Positions 8,056 through 17,915 of a DNA stretch of 64,000 nucleotides are shown here, piece by piece. The stretch is from Marinobacter sp. (lineage in GTDB: Bacteria > Pseudomonadota > Gammaproteobacteria > Pseudomonadales > Oleiphilaceae): positions 124,001 to 188,000 of the forward strand of contig JAGYIS010000010.1 in the NCBI GenBank assembly GCA_018402255.1, given 5' to 3'. The notes below the pieces were generated by a model that saw only the letters and a list, made by a program, of their open reading frames with translations, did no database searches and had not been told where the DNA came from. The translations under genes and the position numbers were made by a program. How positions within the stretch are numbered: position 1 is the stretch's first letter; every line of letters begins with the position of its first letter.

Positions 8056-9932
8056 CTAGTCGTCGTGCAATGCTGCGTAAATGGATTCGGCGAGTGACTT
8101 GCTGATGCCCTGCACTTTGGTCATTTCATCCACACTGGCTTTGCGTAGGTCCTGTATACCACCAAAGTAACGGATCAATTCCCGGCGACGCTTGGGGCCG
8201 ACCCCTTCTATGCCTTCAAGAGTGGACTGCCGGCGCTTTTTGTCACGACGCGCCCGATGCCCGGTAATGGCAAAGCGGTGGGACTCATCCCGAATATGCT
8301 GAATCAGGTGCAGCGCGGGCGAATCGGCCGGTACTCGAAAGACATCGCCGGTCATGGCATCGATCAGTTGTTCCATACCCGCGCGGCGAGTCACACCTTT
8401 CGCCACACCGATCAAGGGAATATCGGAAATGCCCAATTCATCAAACACTTCACGAGCAATATTCAACTGCCCCTTACCACCATCGATAAAGACCAGGTGG
8501 GGTCGTTTGCCTTCGCCGTTGACCAATCTGCGATAGCGGCGTGTCAGAACCTGCCGCATGGCGCCGTAATCATCACCGGCGGTTACGCCTTCAATATTAT
8601 AGAGCCGGTAATCACTCTTCAGCGGGCCATTCTCGTCGAAAACCACACAAGATGCGACGGTATTTTCCCCGTGGCTGTGGCTCACATCAAAACATTCCAT
8701 CCGTGCCGGCGTTTCCGCCAGCTCCAGCAAGTCTCGCAATGCCAGTAAACGCCGATAGACCGTTTCTTTACTGGCCAGATGAGTCAACAGCGTCTGCTGT
8801 GCATTGGTCATGGCCAGCTCCAGCCAGCGCCGCCGCTCCCCACGTACGTTGCCTCGGATGCGGGTTTCACGGTGGGCAGACTCACTCAGGGCCTGCGCCA
8901 GTAACTCATCCCCTTCAACTTTCACCGGCACCAGAATATCGCGCGGAATCTCTCGCTGGGTATCACCGCCAAAGTAGTATTGCCCCAGGAACGCTGCGAG
9001 CAGTTCGCCCTCTGACTGCTCCAGTGAAAAACGGGGAAGTAGTCCTTTGTGCCCAACACCCGGCCACCGCGGACAATAATGACAACCACACACACCACCC
9101 CAGCTTCCTGGGCAATGGCAATCACATCGGCATCGCCTCCCTCACCGTCTACCGATTGCTGCTCCTGAACGTGGCGCAGATGATTGATCTGATCCCGGTA
9201 GGCTGCCGCTTTTTCAAACTCCAGCCCTTTCGAGGCGGTCTCCATGGCAGCCATCAGATCCTGGATAATCGCCGGGTTCTTACCCTCCAGAAACATGCTG
9301 GCATGGCGTATGTCCTGCTGGTATTCCTCAGGGCTGACGTACTCCACGCAAGGAGCTGTGCATCGGTTGATCTGATACTGCAGACAAGGCCGGTTTCTGT
9401 TTCGAAAATAGCTTTCGCTACAGGATCTTATGCGGAATATCTTCTGTAACACATTAAGACTTTCCTTGACCGCTCCGGAGCTGGGAAACGGGCCAAACCA
9501 GGTGCCGCCGCCCTTCTTGGTGCGACCGCGGCGAAAGGTCAGCGATGGATAGTCGCTGTGGGATGACAGGTAGATATAAGGGTAGGATTTGTCGTCACGC
9601 AGCAGGATATTGTAAGGCGGCCGCAGTGATTTGATCAGGTTCTGTTCCAGCAGAAGCGCTTCAGTCTCGCTGCCGGTAATGGTGACTTCAATCGACTCGA
9701 TTTTACTGACCAGAGCCTCGGTTTTCGGGGCCAGGCCAGTTTTGCGGAAATAGCTGCTGACGCGCTTTTTGAGGTTACGGGCTTTACCCACATAGAGCAC
9801 GTTATCGCTGCCATCGAACATTCGATAGACACCGGGGCGCTCTGTCAGTTGTTTCAGGAAGTTTTTGCTGTCGAACTTCCCGTGTGTTTCCGGAAGCTCA
9901 AGCTCAGACCTTGTCGGCATCCAGCAATCCAA
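8056..9932 (-). pseudogene. uvrC: Excinuclease ABC subunit C, frameshifted
   Basis: UvrC makes both incisions in nucleotide excision repair. The N-terminal part (from 9932, or ATG 9920) shows the GIY-YIG nuclease region (GVYRMFDGSDNVLYVGKARN) and the UVR segment. The C-terminal part shows the RNase H-like endonuclease (DVSHSHGENTVAS, FIDGGKGQL) and helix-hairpin-helix ends (EGIEGVGPKRRR). The two halves are in different frames: the frame breaks in the run at 9027-9036 (plus strand AAAAACGGGG). Adding one base there restores TKDYFPRFSLEQSEG and a product of about 621-625 residues, the normal size. A missing base in a homopolymer, by sequencing error, is more likely than a true lesion. It overlaps the end of gacA by about 29 bases. 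Confidence 0.9.
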
Positions 9933-10563
9933 GCCTGACGGCCATTAATGCCAACTCTACGTCGCTGGAAATCTCCAGCTTCTCGAAAATCCGATAGCGG
10001 TAGCTGTTGACGGTTTTCGGGCTGAGGCAGAGTTTGTCGGAGATGTCCTGCACTTTCTGGCAGTCCACCACCATCATGGCAATTTGCATTTCGCGCTCAG
10101 ACAGGCGCTCAAACATGGACAGCTCACCGTCTTCTTCCCGGTCACCACCCAGCGTTTTCAGGGCCATCTTCTGGGCAATTTCCGGGCTGATGTAACGCTG
10201 GCCAGAATTCGCCTTGCGAATGGCTCGAACCATTTCCTGAATGTCTGCGCCTTTGGTGATGTAAGCGGTGGCTCCGCTCTGCATCACGCGCGCAGGATAG
10301 GGGTCATCGGCACAGGCGGTCACGACGATGACACGGATGGAGTCGTCAATCCGGAGTATGCGGCGAGTTGCCTCGAGGCCACCGATTCCGGGCATGCGGA
10401 TGTCCATCAGGACAATGTCCGGTCGGTCCCGGCGCACAAACTCGATGGCATCTTCTCCCGAAGAAGCCTGACCAAGCACTTCAATGTCAGGATCATCCAC
10501 CAACATGCGGGTAATACCTGAGCGCACCAGCTCGTGATCGTCAACAACGAGAACCTTGATCAA
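9904..10563 (-). CDS. gacA: Response regulator GacA (UvrY family)
   Basis: NarL/LuxR-type response regulator of 219 residues. The receiver domain has the acidic pair DD at 8-9, phosphoacceptor D54 (VLMDIRMPG) and the late lysine in YITKGAD. The C-terminal LuxR helix-turn-helix runs about 145-210 (LSEREMQIAMM to SPKTVNSYRYRIFEKL). The sequence is closely of the GacA/UvrY type, and the gene sits directly upstream of uvrC, as in pseudomonads and E. coli. GacA, phosphorylated by the sensor GacS, normally activates small RNAs that sequester RsmA/CsrA; neither gacS nor those RNAs are in view. Confidence 0.95.
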   Translation of the reverse strand: MIKVLVVDDHELVRSGITRMLVDDPDIEVLGQASSGEDAIEFVRRDRPDIVLMDIRMPGIGGLEATRRILRIDDSIRVIVVTACADDPYPARVMQSGATAYITKGADIQEMVRAIRKANSGQRYISPEIAQKMALKTLGGDREEDGELSMFERLSEREMQIAMMVVDCQKVQDISDKLCLSPKTVNSYRYRIFEKLEISSDVELALMAVRLGLLDADKV

Positions 10564-10678
10564 ATCTCACCTCGCAGTCAGGCATGAAAAAACAGGCCGA
10601 TTGTAACGGTTACCGGGTCACACGGGTAGGCGCCGAGAGCAAAACCACCGGCTAACAGTCATAAAAAATCGGGATCGG

Positions 10679-10930
10679 TCAGGCCGGAGCCCCGAGACTC
10701 GCGGTGTTTTCAACCGGATCAAACCACACCACCAAATCACCGTGGCGTATGGCCGAAAGCACGCGAGCCCGCTCTGACAAAGGGTTTTCAGTGTCGTTAA
10801 GTCCGTGATAACGAGTGCAGTATTCTTCTGCCAGGCCTTCAAGTTGGTCGTCAGTCAACAGATCAAAATCGACAACGAACATTTCCTGCCGCGGATCCGC
10901 TTCTGGCCGCTGTTCTTCCTCATCACTCAT
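10679..10930 (-). CDS. Small conserved protein, resembles UPF0270 (YheU) family
   Basis: Acidic 83-residue protein. The core, from DLLTDDQLEGLAEEY through a Thr/Asn-Glu-Asn-Pro-Leu turn to a RVLSAIRHGDLVVWFDP end, follows the pattern of UPF0270/YheU proteins (LI-DFVTREGTD then TRV-VRQAL-G-A-I-FD). The match is by eye only. It lies 115 bases upstream of gacA on the same strand. Function is unknown. Confidence 0.55.
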   Translation of the reverse strand: MSDEEEQRPEADPRQEMFVVDFDLLTDDQLEGLAEEYCTRYHGLNDTENPLSERARVLSAIRHGDLVVWFDPVENTASLGAPA

Positions 10931-11015
10931 AACATCTCCAGTCAGTCGCTGTATGTTACGGTTTTATGGCGAAGATCAGAACCCCCGTCATTCAAGACAG
11001 TTCTTCCCTGCCCGG

Positions 11016-12623
11016 TCAACGGGTATGAAACCCGGCAATCAGCTGTCGCATTGACACCGATTCCTGGCGCAGGGCATCACTGATCAGTCGGGTCGTCTCG
11101 ACGTTCCCGGTCAGGGTTTCTGCGCTCACTGAGAGCGCTTCCGCCCTTTGGCCAACCCGTCCAACTTCATTGCGCTGCAAGGTGACCGACGCGCGAATAT
11201 TCTCGCTGTGCTGCTCCAGCTCATCAAACTGGGACTTCAGCTGCACCAGGTGGTCCTTAAGTGCCAGCAAGTTACTCTTGTTTTGCCCACCTGCCTCACG
11301 CATCTCGGATAGAAGTTCATCAACGTTGCCGACACCCGTAACCAGATCCTGCACCCACTGACGGATGTTACGGGTCGATTCTGCGGTCCGACGAGACAGG
11401 GTTCGCACCTCATCGGCAACCACGGCAAATCCCCGACCGTGCTCACCTGCCCTGGCAGCCTCAATGGCTGCATTCAACGCCAGCAGATTGGTCTGTTCGG
11501 CAATGTTTGCGATCACCCCGATCACCTGTTCAATCTTGCCTGTCGACTCGTTCAGGGCCTGTATCGATGTCGAAACCCGGGTTATCACATCAACGGTGCG
11601 ATCTGCAGCCAACTCACTGCTTCGTAGACCCGACTGCACCTCACTGTTCGCTGACACTGCCTGCTGAACTGTTTTAGCGGATTGCTCCGTCGCCAACTCA
11701 ATTTCGGATGCCTGATCCGCGATGGCGGCCATCGATGCAGTGACATCCGCAGTCTGTGTCAGCGTCGCTTCCGAAGCACTCTGGAGCGCCTCCGCGCCGC
11801 CATCCAGCGCAACAGAACGCTGGTCGAGGCCGGTCGCGGCCTGTTTTATATCGCTGATGAACTCCTCAAAACGCCGGACCAGACCCTCCAGAGCACCGGC
11901 AACGCCGGCAACCTCGTCTCTGCCTGTCAGCACGGGAACGCGGGTGAGATCCGAGTGTTTCTCCATGGCGACGAGCTCGCGCTCCATATTCTGCAACCTG
12001 ACAATCACCGATTGACGCAGCCAGAGCGTAATAATCACCACCACAATCAGGAATGCCAGTGAGCCAGCGAGCAAAATGAGGCGCTGATCCGAGAGATAGT
12101 CCAACAGGTCGTCAGCATCATTGGCGACGGTGTCCCTGCTGGTCGCCTGACGTGCCTTGATCGCCGCAAGCATGGGTTCCATAGCCGGAAACAACTGAAA
12201 ATCAACTACTTGACCTACACGGTAATAGCTCTTCTCGGCGATTCCGGACTCCATGTCAGACATCAGTTTCATCACCGTGGCAAAAGATTCGCTTGTCTCT
12301 ACCGCCCACAAACCCAAGCTGGGGCTGGCACTCACCCGTTGCCAATGTTCCGGTAACGACGCACTCAACTGGTTAAATTCGTCCTCAATTTCGTCCCAAA
12401 GCAGCAATTGGGCTTTTACTTTAAACGCAAGATCCTGAAGTCGCCGATGATCCTGCTCGAGATCAATCAACATCCAGGATTCCTGAAGATTTTGCCGAAC
12501 TAAAGTCTCTGAGGCATCCTCAGCCTTCAGGATAATCACCCAGGACAACGCTGCCAGGCCTGCCACGGCACTGAGGGATAACAGGGCAAAGAAGAAAATT
12601 CGAGCACGAACCGTGGCCAGCAT
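11016..12623 (-). CDS. Methyl-accepting chemotaxis protein
   Basis: Chemoreceptor of 535 residues. Two membrane segments (about 10-32 and 182-202) flank a helical periplasmic ligand domain of about 150 residues of the four-helix-bundle type. A HAMP region (about 203-255) and a signalling domain with the canonical hairpin tip ([20 protein letters not shown] and then [12 protein letters not shown]) follow. It would signal through CheW/CheA to the flagellar motor. No C-terminal CheR-docking pentapeptide is visible. The ligand cannot be told from sequence. A GCCGATAA box upstream may be part of a FliA promoter. Confidence 0.93.
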   Translation of the reverse strand: MLATVRARIFFFALLSLSAVAGLAALSWVIILKAEDASETLVRQNLQESWMLIDLEQDHRRLQDLAFKVKAQLLLWDEIEDEFNQLSASLPEHWQRVSASPSLGLWAVETSESFATVMKLMSDMESGIAEKSYYRVGQVVDFQLFPAMEPMLAAIKARQATSRDTVANDADDLLDYLSDQRLILLAGSLAFLIVVVIITLWLRQSVIVRLQNMERELVAMEKHSDLTRVPVLTGRDEVAGVAGALEGLVRRFEEFISDIKQAATGLDQRSVALDGGAEALQSASEATLTQTADVTASMAAIADQASEIELATEQSAKTVQQAVSANSEVQSGLRSSELAADRTVDVITRVSTSIQALNESTGKIEQVIGVIANIAEQTNLLALNAAIEAARAGEHGRGFAVVADEVRTLSRRTAESTRNIRQWVQDLVTGVGNVDELLSEMREAGGQNKSNLLALKDHLVQLKSQFDELEQHSENIRASVTLQRNEVGRVGQRAEALSVSAETLTGNVETTRLISDALRQESVSMRQLIAGFHTR

Positions 12624-12700
12624 AATTACTCCAGTTGAAACCGAGATCCGGGGAGGATATGCCCTGTTTATGACGCCAATGTTTCACTTTGAGCGTCAAG

Positions 12701-12708
12701 TTATCGGC
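12701..12708 (-). promoter_or_regulatory. Possible FliA -10 box upstream of the chemoreceptor gene
   Basis: The minus strand reads GCCGATAA, an exact FliA (sigma-28) -10 consensus, 77 bases upstream of the chemoreceptor start. The expected TAAAGTTT-like -35 box is not present at the right spacing, so this is a weak candidate. Confidence 0.3.
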
Positions 12709-12775
12709 TCCTGCAGTTTTGCGACCTTCAAAATTCACCAGCAATTGACTATGATCGCCGGTTTTAACCGTTTGG

Positions 12776-13480
12776 ATGCTAATGAATCACCATACTTTCC
12801 GGCTCACGCTACCCATCCTGTTTGGCTATCTACCCTTGGGCATGGCCTTTGGTGTGCTATTTGCCACGCAGCTGGACTATGCCTGGTGGGTCGCGCCGTT
12901 AATGGGGCTGGTCATTTACGCTGGTTCCGGACAGATTCTGGCGGTTAGCCTGCTGGCGGCCAACGCCGGCCTGGTTGAAGTGGCCGTAGCGATGTTTGTG
13001 CTGAATGCGCGCCATCTGTTCTACGGCCTCTCGCTGCTCGGGCAGTTCCGCGGCGCCGGCTGGCGCAAGGGCTATCTGATTTTCGGCCTGACGGATGAAA
13101 CCTACTCCCTGCTCACCAGCCGACCCCGATCGACAGACCGCCAGCACGAACAGGAACTGGATTTCCGGATCACCGCATTTAACCAGCTGTACTGGATTAT
13201 CGGCTGCGCAGCCGGTGGCCTGTTGGGGGAGATGGTGGCGTTTAACAGCACCGGAATCGAGTTTGCGCTGGTGGCGCTGTTTATTGTGCTGACCATCGAG
13301 CAGGTCAAAACGCTCGGTGACAACTTCCCACTCTGGGCTGGGGCGTTTTCGGCGGGTATCGCCATGCTGCTGGTGCCCGCAACCCACCAGCTGATTGCGG
13401 CAATCACCATCGTCACCGCGGTGCTGTTAGTGCATTACAGGAGGTTGCGACTGGTGAAGGGGGAGCCAAATCATGGATGA
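12776..13480 (+). CDS. azlC: AzlC-family branched-chain amino acid exporter, large subunit
   Basis: Polytopic inner-membrane protein of 234 residues (232 if ATG 12782 is used). The N-terminal pattern LTLPILFGYLPLGMAFGVLF followed by a MSxxIYAGSGQ-like segment (here PLMGLVIYAGSGQILAVSLLAA) and NARHLFYGLSL is typical of AzlC/YgaZ. The AzlD partner overlaps its 3' end by 8 bases. Together such pairs export branched-chain amino acids; the actual substrate here is inferred from the family. Confidence 0.9.
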   Translation: MLMNHHTFRLTLPILFGYLPLGMAFGVLFATQLDYAWWVAPLMGLVIYAGSGQILAVSLLAANAGLVEVAVAMFVLNARHLFYGLSLLGQFRGAGWRKGYLIFGLTDETYSLLTSRPRSTDRQHEQELDFRITAFNQLYWIIGCAAGGLLGEMVAFNSTGIEFALVALFIVLTIEQVKTLGDNFPLWAGAFSAGIAMLLVPATHQLIAAITIVTAVLLVHYRRLRLVKGEPNHG

Positions 13481-13808
13481 GCAGTACTATCTTGCGGCAT
13501 TTATTGCGGTGTCTGCTTTGGCGACGTTTGCCACCCGAGTGGTGCCTTTTCTGTTTTTTGAGCGCCATACCGAGCATCCACTGGTACAGCACATCGGCCG
13601 GTATCTGCCTGCAGCTGTCATGGCTTTGCTGGCCATCATCTTTCTGCAACGTTCAGCAAACTGGCAAAGCGGCTTTCTCGGGTTGGATGCATTGATTCCC
13701 GGCTTGCTGGTTGTGATCGTCCATCTTTGGCGGCGCAACGCCCTGCTCTCAATCGCCCTGGGAACCGCTGCCTACATGATCATCCAACAAACCGGATGGC
13801 TGCTGTAA
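13473..13808 (+). CDS. azlD: AzlD-family transport protein, small subunit
   Basis: Small hydrophobic membrane protein of 111 residues with about four segments and the family pattern ATRVVPFLFF, then YLPAAVMALL. It overlaps azlC by 8 bases, showing translational coupling, and is the AzlD/YgaH-type partner of the exporter. Its stop abuts the stop of the convergent DUF1330 gene. Confidence 0.9.
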   Translation: MDEQYYLAAFIAVSALATFATRVVPFLFFERHTEHPLVQHIGRYLPAAVMALLAIIFLQRSANWQSGFLGLDALIPGLLVVIVHLWRRNALLSIALGTAAYMIIQQTGWLL

Positions 13809-14213
13809 TCAGGCGCCATCCTCAAGATTGGCGACTAACCGCGAGTCCTCCAGAGCCGCCGTGCGGTGCTTGACCACGCCTTTGTACTCCGGACTTTCAA
13901 TCATCGCCAGAAAGGCATTCACGGAGGGGTAGCGAACCAACAAAACCTGATCCCAGGATTCGTCAGGTGGCGCGATCAGTGATCCAACCGAGCGACCGGA
14001 CCAAACCACCTCAGCACCCACCGATCTGACGCACTCGGCAGCCTCTTTCATATACCTGGCGTAAGCATCGCGCCCGGAACAATCCGCACTGTCATCCTTG
14101 TAATCTGCACGATCACGAAACCGTAAAAGGTTCAGCATAACGACGGGCTGATTCTTCGGTGTTTCCTGCAGTACTTTCTTGAGCTCTTCCTGAGATGGAT
14201 CGATGGTCGCCAT
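13809..14213 (-). CDS. DUF1330 domain protein
   Basis: Protein of 134 residues with a dimeric alpha/beta-barrel (ferredoxin-like) DUF1330 signature: VVMLNLLRF near the start and a LLVRYPSVNAFLAMIESPEYK segment near the end. The biochemical role of the family is not established. It stands alone on the minus strand, tail to tail with azlD. Confidence 0.8.
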   Translation of the reverse strand: MATIDPSQEELKKVLQETPKNQPVVMLNLLRFRDRADYKDDSADCSGRDAYARYMKEAAECVRSVGAEVVWSGRSVGSLIAPPDESWDQVLLVRYPSVNAFLAMIESPEYKGVVKHRTAALEDSRLVANLEDGA

Positions 14214-14376
14214 TTGTGTCCCTGTTGGTTCATTGGTGAGCGGTACGGTACATCCAATCCGTGTAACAAACAGTAAACCAAAATATCTGAGGATGCACCT
14301 GTTGCCTGTTGGCGAGAACCAAAAATCAGGGATAAAGAGGGATTAATTGATCGTGGTCAGAGGTTGTCCCAATAAA

Positions 14377-14402
14377 AAACCCCAGCATTTCTGCTGGGGT
14401 TT
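14377..14402 (-). terminator. Rho-independent terminator of tRNA-Ser
   Basis: A 10-bp perfect stem (AAACCCCAGC with GCTGGGGTTT) and 6-base loop sit 6 bases past the tRNA 3' end. On the minus strand the stem is followed by a T-rich tract (14371-14379). Confidence 0.9.
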
Positions 14403-14407
14403 CATAT

Positions 14408-14498
14408 TGGCGGAGAGGGAGGGATTCGAACCCTCGATACGCTATTAACGTATACACACTTTCCAGGCGTGCGCCTTCAGCCACTCGGCCACCTCTCC
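14408..14498 (-). tRNA. tRNA-Ser (anticodon GGA)
   Basis: On the minus strand the 91-nt gene begins GGAGAGGTGGCCGAGTGG and ends in an encoded CCA. The acceptor stem GGAGAGG pairs with CCTCTCC. The anticodon loop reads CCTGGAAAG, giving anticodon GGA for serine UCC/UCU codons. There is a long variable arm, as in class II tRNAs, and a normal TTCGAATC T-loop. It is followed at once by its own terminator. Confidence 0.97.
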
Positions 14499-14684
14499 AA
14501 TAAACTGTTCCAAATCAGCAAACTCGTCGCTCATTTGAGGGCGCAGACTTTAATAGTTTTAACCGCGTTTGGCAACTGTCTTGGGCGTTTTCCACCAAAG
14601 TTTTTACTGAACGCAGAATAACAAAGCACCCCGCCATGGCGTATCCTTATCGATAAACCCAACTCTATAGCGGAGACAACACCC

Positions 14685-15215
14685 ATGCTGATGAAAGCCG
14701 AACAGTCCACTCTTCTCCTGATTGATGTGCAGGAGCGGCTGATGCCTGCGATCAGCGCGGGCGAAGAGGTTATCGAACGCTGCACCATGCTGGCCACGGT
14801 CGCCGGGCTGCTGGGCGTGCCGGTAGTTGGCACGGAACAGTTACCCGAAAAACTGGGGCATAACGTCGAATCAGTAAGGGAGCTGTGTGATACCACCCTT
14901 GGGAAATATCATTTTGACGCCTGCCCGGACGGCTTGATTGATGAATTACCGGAAGGCCGCCAACACATTGTCATCGGCGGCTGCGAAACCCACGTATGTA
15001 TGCTGCAAACGGCGCTTAGCCTGCTCGATGCCGGTTATAAAGTCTGGGTGGTCGCTGATGCCACTGGCTCACGAAGCGACCTTGACCGGGATGTAGCGCT
15101 CGATCGCCTGCATCAAGGCGGCGCAAGAATTGTCACTGCAGAGATGGTGGCTTTTGAGTGGATGGGGCACTGCAAGCACCCCCACTTCAAGGACATTCAG
15201 GGGCTGATCAAATAA
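14685..15215 (+). CDS. Isochorismatase-family cysteine hydrolase
   Basis: Cytoplasmic hydrolase of 176 residues. The catalytic triad is recognisable: D14 in LLIDVQERL, K74 in LGKYHFDA and C105 in GGCETHVCM. It is of the YcaC-like small hydrolase type, whose natural substrates are mostly unknown. It lies 19 bases before the double-cupin gene on the same strand, so the two may be co-transcribed. An alternative start is the ATG at 14691. Confidence 0.88.
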   Translation: MLMKAEQSTLLLIDVQERLMPAISAGEEVIERCTMLATVAGLLGVPVVGTEQLPEKLGHNVESVRELCDTTLGKYHFDACPDGLIDELPEGRQHIVIGGCETHVCMLQTALSLLDAGYKVWVVADATGSRSDLDRDVALDRLHQGGARIVTAEMVAFEWMGHCKHPHFKDIQGLIK

Positions 15216-15234
15216 TTGAAGTAACGAGGTTTTC

Positions 15235-15888
15235 ATGCTGAATATGGATTTCTCCCAACGAGCTGTGATCCGCACGGCCGAGCAACCCTGGGTCGCCAGC
15301 CCCGCAGCGGGCGTTGAGCGTAAACCATTGGCCCGGGAGGAAGCAGAGCGAGGGCACGCCACCAGCGTGGTGCGCTACCTGCCGGGTTCGGCTTTCGCTC
15401 GTCATGAGCATCCCCTGGGCGAGGAAATCCTGGTGCTGGAGGGCGTGTTCTCCGATGAGACTGGCGACTACCCGGCAGGTACTTACCTGCGCAATCCACC
15501 GGGTAGTGGCCATGCACCGTTCAGTGAAGAAGGCTGCACCTTGCTGGTGAAGCTGCACCAGTTTGACGAAAGGGACACCGCCACAGTCCGTATAGACACC
15601 AACAACACCGATTGGCTACCCGGTATCGGGGGTCTTGAAGTCATGCCGCTGCATGAGTTCGAGCACGAACACGTGGCCCTGGTGAAGTGGCCCGCCAATG
15701 AGGTGTTTCAGCCACACCGGCACTTTGGCGGCGAGGAGATTTTTGTTCTCAGCGGGGAATTCTGCGACGAACACGGGCGCTATCCAAAAGGCACCTGGCT
15801 GCGCAGCCCTCACCTCAGCCAGCACCACCCGTTTGTTGATCGGGAAACGGTTATCTGGGTGAAGACGGGCCACCTGCCGTTGCGTTAG
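15235..15888 (+). CDS. Double-cupin protein of the ChrR cupin type
   Basis: Protein of 217 residues made of two tandem cupin domains (about 30-105 and 130-215). Each has an H-x3-E-type metal motif: HEHPLGEEILVLEG in the first and HRHFGGEEIFVLSG in the second, each followed by DE-xG-YPxGT-LR-P. This pattern matches the cupin half of ChrR, but there is no N-terminal zinc anti-sigma domain and no sigma factor gene next to it, so an anti-sigma role is unlikely. Function is unknown. Its 3' end overlaps the convergent MFS gene by 38 bases. Confidence 0.82.
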   Translation: MLNMDFSQRAVIRTAEQPWVASPAAGVERKPLAREEAERGHATSVVRYLPGSAFARHEHPLGEEILVLEGVFSDETGDYPAGTYLRNPPGSGHAPFSEEGCTLLVKLHQFDERDTATVRIDTNNTDWLPGIGGLEVMPLHEFEHEHVALVKWPANEVFQPHRHFGGEEIFVLSGEFCDEHGRYPKGTWLRSPHLSQHHPFVDRETVIWVKTGHLPLR

Positions 15889-17047
15889 ATGATATCAACC
15901 AGACAGACATCAGCACGCCGTGCAATACCAACAACGGTACCGCCACCAACAAAAGCGTTGCCCAGCCAACAGAGGCCAGCACGGCGCCGGCACTCAGGGC
16001 GGCCGTTGCCTGCGCGCCAAACACCATCATATCGTTCAGGCCCTGCACACGAAAACGCTCAGACTGCCGATAGCCCTGGGGTAGCAGGGTCGTACCGCCA
16101 ACAAACAGAAAATTCCAACCCACTCCAAGCAGCAACAACGCCCACAAGTAGTGGTGGAAACTGATTCCGCTGGCTGCCAGCAGGATGCAGCCCAAATACG
16201 CCAACAGTCCGGTCGTCATCATCAACGGAATCCCGACCACCCGGATCAGCCAGCCGGAAATGAGGGATGGTAGATACATTGCCATGATGTGTAGCTGGAT
16301 AACCCGTTTGGCATCGTCCAGATCATGCCCGGCCATTTCAGTCATGCTCAAGGGGGTTGCGGTCATGATAAAGCTCATCACCGCATAGCCAATCGCCGCC
16401 GCGCTGATGGCCGTCCAGACCACGGGATTTGCCAGAATTTCTTTGAGGGGGCGACCACCGCCCACGGCGGTTTCCGGCACCCGCTCTGACTTTGCCCGAT
16501 ACCCCAGCACAAGAATCACCAAAGCCAAAGCCTGAACCACGGCCAGCCCGGCCCAGCTGTAAAGAAACGGGAAGGATTCAGATTTACCGCTACCCAGAGC
16601 AGCAACTTCAGGGCCCAGCCAGGCCGCAACCAGCCCGCCCAGCAGCACTCTTGCGGCCGCCGAACCGGCCATCTCCGGGGCAACCGATTCCATCGCCGCA
16701 AAGCGATACTGGTGCACAACAGCCAGGCCGACACCACCGATAACGGCCGCCAGGCAAAGCATCGGAAATGAAGTCTGCCAGGACGCATAAGCTCCCAGAA
16801 GGCCGGACGTTACACCCACCAGAGCGCCAAGCAGCATAACCCGCTTGCGCCCTACCCGCTCCATGAGCCAGGTAGCAGGTTTTATCGCCAACACCGTGCC
16901 GACCACCACCAGCCCAACAGGCAACGTAGCGTACTCAGGCGCTGGTGCCAGCAAACGCCCCTGAATAGACCCGATAAACACGATGAAAGGCGCAGTGCAC
17001 ATGGCCAGCGCCTGGGCAGCAACCAGGACCCAGACATTCAGCGGCAT
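15851..17047 (-). CDS. MFS transporter of unknown substrate
   Basis: Polytopic protein of 398 residues with about 12 hydrophobic segments. The loop 2-3 motif is seen as MERVGRKRVMLLGA, and the N-half begins with the usual long hydrophobic helices. It starts 3 bases after the cheR stop, so it is probably read from the cheV-cheR message, yet nothing in it ties it to chemotaxis. Substrate cannot be predicted. Confidence 0.85.
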   Translation of the reverse strand: MPLNVWVLVAAQALAMCTAPFIVFIGSIQGRLLAPAPEYATLPVGLVVVGTVLAIKPATWLMERVGRKRVMLLGALVGVTSGLLGAYASWQTSFPMLCLAAVIGGVGLAVVHQYRFAAMESVAPEMAGSAAARVLLGGLVAAWLGPEVAALGSGKSESFPFLYSWAGLAVVQALALVILVLGYRAKSERVPETAVGGGRPLKEILANPVVWTAISAAAIGYAVMSFIMTATPLSMTEMAGHDLDDAKRVIQLHIMAMYLPSLISGWLIRVVGIPLMMTTGLLAYLGCILLAASGISFHHYLWALLLLGVGWNFLFVGGTTLLPQGYRQSERFRVQGLNDMMVFGAQATAALSAGAVLASVGWATLLLVAVPLLVLHGVLMSVWLISSNATAGGPSSPR

Positions 17048-17050
17048 GGT

Positions 17051-17878
17051 TTATTTTTTCCTGTAGATGATGCCCGGGTGGCACTGGACCATCTCGTAGA
17101 GATCCGGCAGACCATTCAGCGACTCGGAGGCCCCGAGAATCAGGTAGCCGCCCGGATTTAAAGCGGCATGAAGGCGTGTCAGGATGTCTTTTTTCAAATC
17201 CGCGGAAAAGTAGATCAGCACATTACGACACATGATGATATCGAACTTACCAAGCATATAGCGTTCAAGCAGGTTGAGTTCTTTGAACTCGACCATCGCT
17301 TTGATCGACGGCTTGATTTGCCAGCCACCGTTGGGCGACGGCACAAAGAATTGCTTCTGCCTCTCCGGTGACAAGCCACGCCCGATGGCAATCATCTCGT
17401 ATTCGCCTCGCCGGGCAACTTCCAGAACACTTTTGGAGATGTCCGTTGCGGTAATTTTTACATCTCGCAACTTGCCTGGCCGGGTGCGACGGAATTCGTC
17501 AATCACCATGCCGACCGAATAGGGCTCCTGGCCCGTCGAACAGGCCGCAGACCAGACCCGGAGGGGCTGGAGACCGTTGCGCTCAGCAAACTCGGGGAGT
17601 AGTTTTTCCTGAAGAATCCGGAACGGATGATTATCACGAAACCACAAGGTTTCGTTGGTGGTCATGGCATCGATTACCACTTCCCGCAAACCACCGCGAC
17701 CCGCGCGCTTCAACCGATCAAGAAGCTCGCCGAGCGTATTCAGGTTGTTTTCTTCAAGAATCCTGCGCAGGCGGCTTTTGACAAGGTACTGTTTGTTCTC
17801 ACCCAAAAGAATGCCACAGGCATCCTGCAGGAATGTCTTGAAGGCGTCGTATTCCTGTGGCGTTATTTCGGCTTTCAT
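17051..17878 (-). CDS. cheR: Chemotaxis protein methyltransferase CheR
   Basis: S-adenosylmethionine-dependent enzyme that methylates glutamates of chemoreceptors. The N-terminal helical domain (about 1-75) is followed by the methyltransferase fold with VWSAACSTGQEPYS, ITATDIS and the CRNVLIYF signature. ATG 17878 gives 275 residues beginning MKAEITPQEY, which matches the family start. An ATG at 17929 that overlaps the cheV stop would add 17 unlike residues and cannot be excluded. It follows cheV and precedes the MFS gene. Confidence 0.93.
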   Translation of the reverse strand: MKAEITPQEYDAFKTFLQDACGILLGENKQYLVKSRLRRILEENNLNTLGELLDRLKRAGRGGLREVVIDAMTTNETLWFRDNHPFRILQEKLLPEFAERNGLQPLRVWSAACSTGQEPYSVGMVIDEFRRTRPGKLRDVKITATDISKSVLEVARRGEYEMIAIGRGLSPERQKQFFVPSPNGGWQIKPSIKAMVEFKELNLLERYMLGKFDIIMCRNVLIYFSADLKKDILTRLHAALNPGGYLILGASESLNGLPDLYEMVQCHPGIIYRKK

Positions 17879-17915
17879 TGAATCTCTATCGTGGGTCTGT
17901 CGGTAAACCGAGGCA

